From contig JAEEHY010000013.1 in assembly GCA_016281085.1 (NCBI GenBank), positions 1 to 40,069 of the forward strand: 40,069 nucleotides of DNA. Direction: 5' to 3'. Shown one piece after another: positions 8,835 to 15,854 of this stretch (positions within the stretch are counted from its first letter, which is position 1; every line of letters begins with the position of its first letter). The position numbers and the translations under genes are program-made. The notes below the pieces were generated by a model. That model made no database searches, had not been told where the DNA came from, and saw nothing but the letters and a program-made list of their open reading frames with translations. Source of the stretch: Lachnospiraceae bacterium (GTDB taxonomy: Bacteria; Bacillota; Clostridia; Lachnospirales; Lachnospiraceae).

Positions 8835-11800
8835 ATGGGTAGTAACAGGAACGATAACAACAAAAACGGGAAAAAGCCGGTCAATTACACATCGGTCGAC
8901 TGGAATGAATACAGGGTTAACAAGGACACGGATAGGCCTCAGCCCGGAAATTTCAGGGTTGACGGGCCGGATGATGATGTTTTTGATGAACGTATTTTCA
9001 GGGGAATTGACGAGATAAACGACAGCCTTGCTTCGGGTATTTCCGCAGATGGGAATTATTCACGAAGGGAAACGAAAAACAGCGGATCCGAAAGGAAGAA
9101 TTCCAAAGGCAGAAAGAAGTCTTTAAATACCAAGCTTGAAGAAATAAGCAGGGAAAAAGCCAAAAAAGACAGATCCAGGAAGGAAAAGGCCGAGCTGGAC
9201 ATACTTGAAAAGAACATTATTGAGATCACGTCCGGAACTCATGATGATTTTCTGGCGGGCGCTGTTGAGATCGTAAATAAGGCGCTTGAAGAGAAGGCCG
9301 GTAAGGAACGTCTGGAAGATACTGATGTAAACGGAACTTTTGAACTGCCCAAGCTTGACATACATTTCGGTGATACTGCCGAACTTAAGAATATAAGGGA
9401 TGCCATAGAAGGCACGGATTTTGGCAAGATGCTGAATGAGAAGGATCAGAAAGCGGGTATCGATCCCGATTTCTTTGATGATCCCGGACTTTCTGTGGAG
9501 GTATTTCATAAGGATGAAACACACAGGAAGAAGGAGCATGTCAAAAAACCAGATCAGACCTCATCGGTAAAGGAGTCTGCGGCTTCTGCAAAGAGAATGG
9601 AAAAGTCAGCCGCAGACAGACGGAAGGGAACATCCGCAAAGAAACGGGATGAGTCATTTTTAAAGGATGAAGACATTCTTGCGATAAATAAACAGGCTGA
9701 GGAACTTGCGGATAATAACGAAATACTCGCAATTAAGAAGGAGGCCGAGGCACTTATAAGGGATGTTGATGTTTCGTCGATTAAGGAGCAGGCCAGATTA
9801 CCCGAGAATAAGCCTGTTCAGAAACGTGTGAAGAAACAGACGGAAACACCCGAAAAGAAACCCGAAGAGAGGCGTGCGAAGAAACAGGCGGAATTAGCTG
9901 AAAAGAAACCCGAAGAGAGGCGTGCGAAGAAGCAGGCGGAATTAGCTGAAAAGAAACCCGAAGAGAAACGTGTAAAGAAGAAGGCTGCTGCACCTGCAGC
10001 GGATGATGACTTATCGTCAATAAATAAACAGGCCGGTTTACCTGCAAGGAAAAGCGAAGACAGACGTGCTCAGAAGAAACAGGAGGATTCACCCGCAAGG
10101 AAACGTTTGAAGAGACCCGAAGAAGACATGTCTGCACCTGTTGCTGTTGCGGAGAAAAAGAGTACAGAAAAGCCGGTTATCAAGAAGAAAAAAGCCGTAA
10201 CGGATGAACCGGCACAGATCAGGGAGAGCTCAAAGAAAAAGGAAAAGACCGGTTCGACAAAGAATAAAGCCGAAGAAAAGGTGATCATAAGGTCGGACGA
10301 ACTGGCGGAAGATAAGAAGGAACGCAGAGCTTTAAGGAAAAAGAAAAAAACCAAAGAAAGCGCTGCTGAAGGAAGCGTTAAGCAGGAGATCAAAGCTGCA
10401 AAAAAGGACGCCGCCGGGAAGACAGCCGGTGATAACGACAGTAATGTTCCTTCACAGGCAGGCGATAAAAAGAGAAAAAATGCTAAGGCAGGTAAGAAAG
10501 GTACCTCTGATTTCAGGGCGAAATCAGCAGATTGGAAGGATAAAGAAACAATTAAAAAGACCGCAAAGAAGGTAACCTTTGCAGAGAGAAAGAAAGCATT
10601 TTCGACAAGGATAAAGAATGTCACACCGTTACAGTGGACGATAGTTGCAATGGCACTTATCATCTTTGTTTCCGGGATCATGACATCAGCTGTTTACGCG
10701 AATTATCAGGGTGAGCAGAATAAAAAGATCGCGCTTTCAAATCTTAATCAGTACAGGGAGGATGACAGTTACACCGCTGCGGTTGAAAGCGTGACCCAGG
10801 AGATGCTGCCTGAGGTAACGGAAGAACCGGAAGAGATTCAGGCCAGGATGCTGTCGCTTGAAATGTCATCTGTTGAAAAAGATTTAAAGATCAGGCTTGT
10901 GGATGATGAGGACAACCTGGTAAAGGATGTTACCTGGAGCGTTACAGTAAAGGAAGATGAGGGTGACGATCAGTCTGATGAGGGAGATGATGCGGGAGAT
11001 GATGAGACATCACAGGGTGAAGTATATGAGGATGATGATCTGGACGGTGTCATCTACATTACGGATATAGCAGCCGGTGAATATGCGGTAACACTTAATC
11101 CCAGCGAGTCACTGGCAGATTATATTCTTCCTCAGGAAAAGCAGCTGGTTTCCGTAAAGGCAACCATTGAATACAAGGTTATCGCAAATATAAGGGACGA
11201 GATCAAAACAGAGAAAGAAGTAAATGTGGCGCTGGAGGATCCCAACGGTAATCAGGCGGCGGATGTTGAGACCGCACCTCCCGCGAACAATGATACGGTC
11301 GAATGGGTGGAATCGTCAAAGACAGCTAACGGAGAGGAATTTGTCGAAGCCACTCCCGATCTGAGCAAGACCGCGGTTTCGGTTAAAAAGGACACGGGCT
11401 TCCTGGCGGCTCTTGGCAATATCGGAAGAAATACAAAAACATCACTTGCGAAAACTTCTGTTCTTGGATTTAAGATGCCGATGGGTTATCTCGTGGCGGA
11501 AAATGAGAACATTGACAACAGCGAGCCTGACATAGCGGCACCTAAACCCACAGAGGCACCTACACCTACGGAAGCACCGGAGCCTACGGAGGCACCGGCA
11601 CCCACGGAAGCACCGGCACCCACGGAGGCACCTAAGCCGACTGAGGCACCCAAGCCCACAGAGGCACCCAAGCCCACAGAGGCACCGGCACCTACTGAAG
11701 CGCCCAAGCCCACAGAGGCACCCAAGCCCACACCTACTCCGACACCGACACCGGCGCCGACGGGAGGAGATCTTCTGTTGGATAATCCTGCATCCGGTAC

Positions 11801-12956
11801 TTTACTGGATACCGGATCGAAGACAAATGAGGACGGAAGTCTGTCAATATCAGGTCCTTCGTCAGTCATTGTCGGTTCGACCATTACGCTTTCCGCGCAG
11901 TATTCACCTTCAAGCGCAACAGTAAACTGGGGTGGATCGGACAGTGAGATCATTTCGGTCAGTGATAACGGAGATACCTGTACGGTCAAGGGAATTAAGG
12001 AAGGTACGGCTACGGTAACCGCCACATGCAGTAACGGCAAGACAACAACCATGACTGTAACCATTACGAAAGAAGAAGGGAAATACAGTGATGATGCCAA
12101 GCTGTATGATGCCAGCAAGAATCTGCTGTATGTATTGGACGGCGGTGAATACAGGCCGGCTACCTATGCTGATTACAAGAGCGGAAAGTTCACTACATAT
12201 TATCGTAAGCAGGAAGGTTTCCTGTATACGGGCTGGCAGGATATTGAAGGCAAAACTTACTATTTCAGAAGAGACAATACCTATGTTACCGGAACCCAGA
12301 TCATCCAGGGTATCAAATATACCTTTGGCGAAGACGGTGCGTTGTCCAAGGGATCGGGAACACTGGGAATAGATGTTTCGAAGTATCAGCCGAACATTAA
12401 CTGGTCGTCTGTTAAGGCATCGGGAATTAATTATGTTATCATCAGGTGCGGTTACAGAGGAGCCAGTACGGGTGTACTCATTCAGGATCCGTATTTTACG
12501 TCACATATTAAGGGAGCCAAGGCAGCAGGCCTTAAGGTCGGTGTTTACTTCTTTACAACGGCGCTCACGGAGACGGAAGCCGTTGAAGAGGCAAGTATGT
12601 GTGCGGCACTGTGTTCGGGATACGGAATAAATTATCCGATATTTATTGACTGTGAGAACAGCTCAAGGCCCGGATATAATTCGTTGTCTGCATCGGAGAG
12701 GACCCAGATAATAAAGGCATTCTGCAATACAATAAGGTCTGCCGGATATACCCCCGGCGTATATGCGAATAAGACATGGCTCACCAGCTATATGAATGTA
12801 TCGGCTCTTTCGGGATGCAAGATCTGGCTGGCACAGTATACTGCCGGATCACCGACATATTCGGGAAGATATGATATATGGCAGTATACGTCAAAGGGAC
12901 GTGTCGACGGTATTAGCGGATATGTTGATATGAACCAGTCATTTCTGGGATACTAA
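8835..12956 (+). CDS. Single-pass membrane protein: long charged cytoplasmic region, TM, acidic/beta region, Pro-rich linker, Big2-like domain, cell-wall-binding-like repeat, C-terminal GH25 lysozyme
   Basis: 1373 aa; TM 'WTIVAMALIIFVSGIMTSAVYANY' near residue 600; PTEAPx repeats; 'ISVSDNGDTCTVKGIKEGTATVTATCSNG' (Big2); 'GFLYTGWQDIEGKTYYFRRDNTYVTG' (CW-binding-like); GH25 motifs GIDVSKYQPNINWSSVKASGINYVIIRCGYRG, GVYFFTTA, IFIDCEN, IWQYTSKGRVDGISGYVDMN. Confidence 0.9.
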   Translation: MGSNRNDNNKNGKKPVNYTSVDWNEYRVNKDTDRPQPGNFRVDGPDDDVFDERIFRGIDEINDSLASGISADGNYSRRETKNSGSERKNSKGRKKSLNTKLEEISREKAKKDRSRKEKAELDILEKNIIEITSGTHDDFLAGAVEIVNKALEEKAGKERLEDTDVNGTFELPKLDIHFGDTAELKNIRDAIEGTDFGKMLNEKDQKAGIDPDFFDDPGLSVEVFHKDETHRKKEHVKKPDQTSSVKESAASAKRMEKSAADRRKGTSAKKRDESFLKDEDILAINKQAEELADNNEILAIKKEAEALIRDVDVSSIKEQARLPENKPVQKRVKKQTETPEKKPEERRAKKQAELAEKKPEERRAKKQAELAEKKPEEKRVKKKAAAPAADDDLSSINKQAGLPARKSEDRRAQKKQEDSPARKRLKRPEEDMSAPVAVAEKKSTEKPVIKKKKAVTDEPAQIRESSKKKEKTGSTKNKAEEKVIIRSDELAEDKKERRALRKKKKTKESAAEGSVKQEIKAAKKDAAGKTAGDNDSNVPSQAGDKKRKNAKAGKKGTSDFRAKSADWKDKETIKKTAKKVTFAERKKAFSTRIKNVTPLQWTIVAMALIIFVSGIMTSAVYANYQGEQNKKIALSNLNQYREDDSYTAAVESVTQEMLPEVTEEPEEIQARMLSLEMSSVEKDLKIRLVDDEDNLVKDVTWSVTVKEDEGDDQSDEGDDAGDDETSQGEVYEDDDLDGVIYITDIAAGEYAVTLNPSESLADYILPQEKQLVSVKATIEYKVIANIRDEIKTEKEVNVALEDPNGNQAADVETAPPANNDTVEWVESSKTANGEEFVEATPDLSKTAVSVKKDTGFLAALGNIGRNTKTSLAKTSVLGFKMPMGYLVAENENIDNSEPDIAAPKPTEAPTPTEAPEPTEAPAPTEAPAPTEAPKPTEAPKPTEAPKPTEAPAPTEAPKPTEAPKPTPTPTPTPAPTGGDLLLDNPASGTLLDTGSKTNEDGSLSISGPSSVIVGSTITLSAQYSPSSATVNWGGSDSEIISVSDNGDTCTVKGIKEGTATVTATCSNGKTTTMTVTITKEEGKYSDDAKLYDASKNLLYVLDGGEYRPATYADYKSGKFTTYYRKQEGFLYTGWQDIEGKTYYFRRDNTYVTGTQIIQGIKYTFGEDGALSKGSGTLGIDVSKYQPNINWSSVKASGINYVIIRCGYRGASTGVLIQDPYFTSHIKGAKAAGLKVGVYFFTTALTETEAVEEASMCAALCSGYGINYPIFIDCENSSRPGYNSLSASERTQIIKAFCNTIRSAGYTPGVYANKTWLTSYMNVSALSGCKIWLAQYTAGSPTYSGRYDIWQYTSKGRVDGISGYVDMNQSFLGY
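9852..9995 (+). repeat. Three 48-bp tandem repeat units encoding EKKPEERRAKKQAELA-type repeats
   Basis: Units start at 9852, 9900 and 9948; first two nearly identical at DNA level, third diverged (EKKPEEKRVKKKAAAP). Confidence 0.85.
11547..11762 (+). repeat. 18-bp tandem repeats encoding PTEAP(K/A/E/T), ending in PTPTPTPAPT
   Basis: About ten PTEAPx units read directly in the translation. Confidence 0.9.
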
Positions 12957-12977
12957 ATAAGGAAAGAGGATATTAAA

Positions 12978-13535
12978 ATGGGCAAGATAAAGGTAGAAAC
13001 ATGTAATATTGAAGGGCTTAAGGTTATAACGCCTACAGTATTCGGCGACAACCGGGGTTATTTTATGGAGACCTATAACTTCAATGACTTTAAGGAGGCC
13101 GGGATCGATATGGAATTCGTCCAGGACAATCAGTCGGCATCCAAAAAGGGAGTGTTGAGAGGCCTTCATTTCCAGGTCGATTACCCCCAGGACAAGCTTG
13201 TGCGTGTGATAAGAGGTGAGGTGTATGACGTAGCCGTTGACATGCGTGCAGGTTCGAAAACATACGGACAGTGGTACGGAGTAAGGCTGTCCGAAGAGAA
13301 CAAGAAAATGTTCTTTATTCCCAAGAATTTTGCCCATGGTTTTCTTGTTTTATCGGATTATGCGGAATTCGTATACAAATGCACGGATTTCTATCATCCG
13401 AATGATGAGGGCGGGATAATGTGGAATGATCCCGAACTTAATATAGACTGGCCTACAGAACCCGGAATGGAACTCACGATTTCCGATAAGGATACCAGAT
13501 GGCCGTCATTTAATGAGATAAGAAAGGACAGATAG
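12978..13535 (+). CDS. rfbC: dTDP-4-dehydrorhamnose 3,5-epimerase
   Basis: 185 aa; GDNRGYFMETYN, FVQDNQSASKKGVLRGLHFQ, KLVRVIRGEVYDVAVDMR, FFIPKNFAHGFLVLSD. Confidence 0.95.
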   Translation: MGKIKVETCNIEGLKVITPTVFGDNRGYFMETYNFNDFKEAGIDMEFVQDNQSASKKGVLRGLHFQVDYPQDKLVRVIRGEVYDVAVDMRAGSKTYGQWYGVRLSEENKKMFFIPKNFAHGFLVLSDYAEFVYKCTDFYHPNDEGGIMWNDPELNIDWPTEPGMELTISDKDTRWPSFNEIRKDR

Positions 13536-13541
13536 GAACAT

Positions 13542-14531
13542 ATGTCCCGAAAGAAGAAGCTTATTACCGCAGTTACGGTTGCAGTAGTGGCACTTAATCT
13601 GTATATAATCTTTCACCACAATCCGTTGGCGGACAGAACACAGGAAATAATCAAGAAGATCATTTCCTGTGTTATTTTGGAAGGATTTTATATAGTCTTC
13701 ATTAAGATGTATGACAAGATCATCATTCTTCCAATAGAACTCTACCAGAACAGGAAGCTTATATGGAAGCTTGCGAAGAACGACTTCAAGACAAGGTTTG
13801 CCGGTTCGTATTTCGGTATTTTCTGGGGTTTTGTTCCTCCCATTATCACGGTTCTTCTGTACTGGTTTGTGTTCGGAGTTGTAATGCCGAACAGAGCGAC
13901 CAATATAAAAGGTGATATGGAGCTTCCGTATATTTTGTGGCTGATCGTGGGAATAGTTCCGTGGTTTTATTTTTCCGAGGCTATTTCCGGAGGCACCAAC
14001 GCATTGCTTGAGTACAATTATCTTGTCAAGAAGGTTGTATTTAAGATCAGCATACTTCCTATCATTAAGATATTGTCTGCATTATTTGTACATGTTTTTT
14101 TCGTTTGTTTCACATTGATATTACTTGCGTGCTACGGATTTCTTCCAGATCTTTACACGCTGCAGCTGATCTACTATTCATTCTGTATGTTTATGTTTGT
14201 TCTGGGACTGAGTTATATAACCTGTTCCCTTATTGTGTTTTTCAGGGATCTGGGTCAGATGATTGCCATAGCGCTGCAGGTCGGTATATGGGCAACGCCG
14301 ATATTGTGGAATCTGCATCTGCTTGATAACAAGCCGGTGATACGCTTCATAATAAAGCTCAATCCCATGACCTATATAGTTGAGGGCTACAGAGGTTCGA
14401 TCTTTGACAAGATCGGGTTTTGGGAGACTTTCTATTCCACAGCATATTTCTGGATACTTACCGCATGTACCTTTGCTGTTGGAGCACTTGTGTTTAAGAG
14501 ATTGAAGATACATTTCGCAGATGTGTTGTAA
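13542..14531 (+). CDS. wzm: Polysaccharide ABC exporter permease (Wzm/TagG family) with ~65-70-aa N-terminal extension
   Basis: WKLAKNDFKTRFAGSYFGIFWGFVPPIITVLLYWFVFG...LNPMTYIVEGYRGSIF; N-terminal extra hydrophobic segment KKLITAVTVAVVALNLYIIF. Confidence 0.9.
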   Translation: MSRKKKLITAVTVAVVALNLYIIFHHNPLADRTQEIIKKIISCVILEGFYIVFIKMYDKIIILPIELYQNRKLIWKLAKNDFKTRFAGSYFGIFWGFVPPIITVLLYWFVFGVVMPNRATNIKGDMELPYILWLIVGIVPWFYFSEAISGGTNALLEYNYLVKKVVFKISILPIIKILSALFVHVFFVCFTLILLACYGFLPDLYTLQLIYYSFCMFMFVLGLSYITCSLIVFFRDLGQMIAIALQVGIWATPILWNLHLLDNKPVIRFIIKLNPMTYIVEGYRGSIFDKIGFWETFYSTAYFWILTACTFAVGALVFKRLKIHFADVL

Positions 14532-14532
14532 A

Positions 14533-15825
14533 ATGGAAAATGAAAACAGTCAGGTTGCCATTTCGGTCAACCATCTTACAAAAATATATAAGCTGTATGA
14601 CCGGAACAGGGACCGCCTGAAGGAAGCTCTGCACCTTGGTAAGAATATCAATTTCAGAGAGCATTATGCCCTTAATGATGTAAGCCTCGAGGTTAATACG
14701 GGAGAGACGGTCGGAATAATAGGTACCAACGGTTCGGGCAAGTCAACCATACTTAAGATAATCACCGGAGTACTTAATCCGAGCGGAGGAGAGGTGAAGA
14801 TAAACGGAAGGATATCGGCGCTTCTTGAGCTCGGAGCAGGCTTCAATATGGAGTTCACAGGTATTGAAAATATTTATCTGAACGGAACCATGATAGGCTT
14901 CTCCGAAGAGGAGATAGACGAGAAGCTTAATGATATTCTTGAGTTTGCCGATATAGGGGATTTCGTATATCAGAAGGTCAAAACCTATTCGAGCGGTATG
15001 TTTGTGCGACTGGCTTTTGCGGTCGCAATCAACATAGATCCGGAGATACTTATAGTTGACGAGGCTCTTTCTGTCGGAGATGTATTTTTCCAGAACAAAT
15101 GCTACCGCAAGTTCGAGGATTTCAAGAAACAGGGTAAGACCATTCTTTTTGTAAGTCATGATCTTTCATCGATAAGCAAATACTGTGACAGGGTCATCCT
15201 TCTTGAGAAGGGCAGGAAGATCGGAGAAGGCGGTCCCAAGGAAATCATCGACATGTACAAGAAGGTGCTTGTCGGACAGCTGGATAAGCAGAGTGACACA
15301 GGAAAGAGCGGTAAGATAAGTACAGGCAGCAAGTGGAAAGACAGAATGCAGCTTAATCCCGATAAGGATGAGTACGGAAGCGGACTGGCGGAATTCGAGG
15401 ATTACTGTGCATATGATAAGACAGGTGAGATTACCAATACTATAATAAAGGGTGAGGAATTCACCGTTAAGGTCAAGGTTCGTTTCTTTGAGACCATTCA
15501 AGATCCGATACTTGCGGTGTCGTTTAAGAACAGGCAGGGAACAGAGATAACCGGTACCAATACAATGTTTGAGAAGTTGAATACGGGAATGCCGGGACCC
15601 GGAGATGTGATGGAAGCCACCTTTACCCAGAATATGAGCCTTCAGGGCGGAGAGTATCTGGTATCATTAGGCTGTGTGGGTTACAGGGAAGGTGAATTCA
15701 CCGTATATCACAGACTGTATGACGTGTTTAATCTGACGGTCATATCTTCAAAGGATACAACGGGATTCTATGATATGGACAGTGTTGTGACGGTAACACT
15801 TAAGGACAGGCAGGAGGAAGCTTAA
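14533..15825 (+). CDS. wzt: Polysaccharide ABC exporter ATPase (Wzt) with C-terminal substrate-recognition-like domain
   Basis: Walker A GTNGSGKST, signature YSSGM, Walker B ILIVDEALSVGD; ~150-aa beta-rich C-terminal extension (VKVKVRFFETIQDPILAVSFKNRQGTEITGTNT) like Wzt C-domains. ATG at 14533 preferred over 14521. Confidence 0.92.
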   Translation: MENENSQVAISVNHLTKIYKLYDRNRDRLKEALHLGKNINFREHYALNDVSLEVNTGETVGIIGTNGSGKSTILKIITGVLNPSGGEVKINGRISALLELGAGFNMEFTGIENIYLNGTMIGFSEEEIDEKLNDILEFADIGDFVYQKVKTYSSGMFVRLAFAVAINIDPEILIVDEALSVGDVFFQNKCYRKFEDFKKQGKTILFVSHDLSSISKYCDRVILLEKGRKIGEGGPKEIIDMYKKVLVGQLDKQSDTGKSGKISTGSKWKDRMQLNPDKDEYGSGLAEFEDYCAYDKTGEITNTIIKGEEFTVKVKVRFFETIQDPILAVSFKNRQGTEITGTNTMFEKLNTGMPGPGDVMEATFTQNMSLQGGEYLVSLGCVGYREGEFTVYHRLYDVFNLTVISSKDTTGFYDMDSVVTVTLKDRQEEA

Positions 15826-15854
15826 CAGGCACTGACAGATTGCAGGGGGAAACA

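Noticed and set aside
10070-10681. 203-aa minus-strand Phe/Ser/Leu-rich ORF
   Set aside because: Antisense of the Lys/Glu-rich tail (AAG/GAA read backwards as Phe/Leu/Ser codons).
9852-11762. Regular repeats considered as CRISPR
   Set aside because: Repeats are in-frame protein-coding tandem units with no unique spacers.
11486-12118. 210-aa minus-strand ORF rich in GASVG repeats
   Set aside because: Reverse-strand shadow of the PTEAP repeats and adjacent region; no independent start or domain evidence.
12088-12630. Plus-strand ORFs of 94 and 85 aa
   Set aside because: Alternative frames inside the GH25 gene; no motif support.
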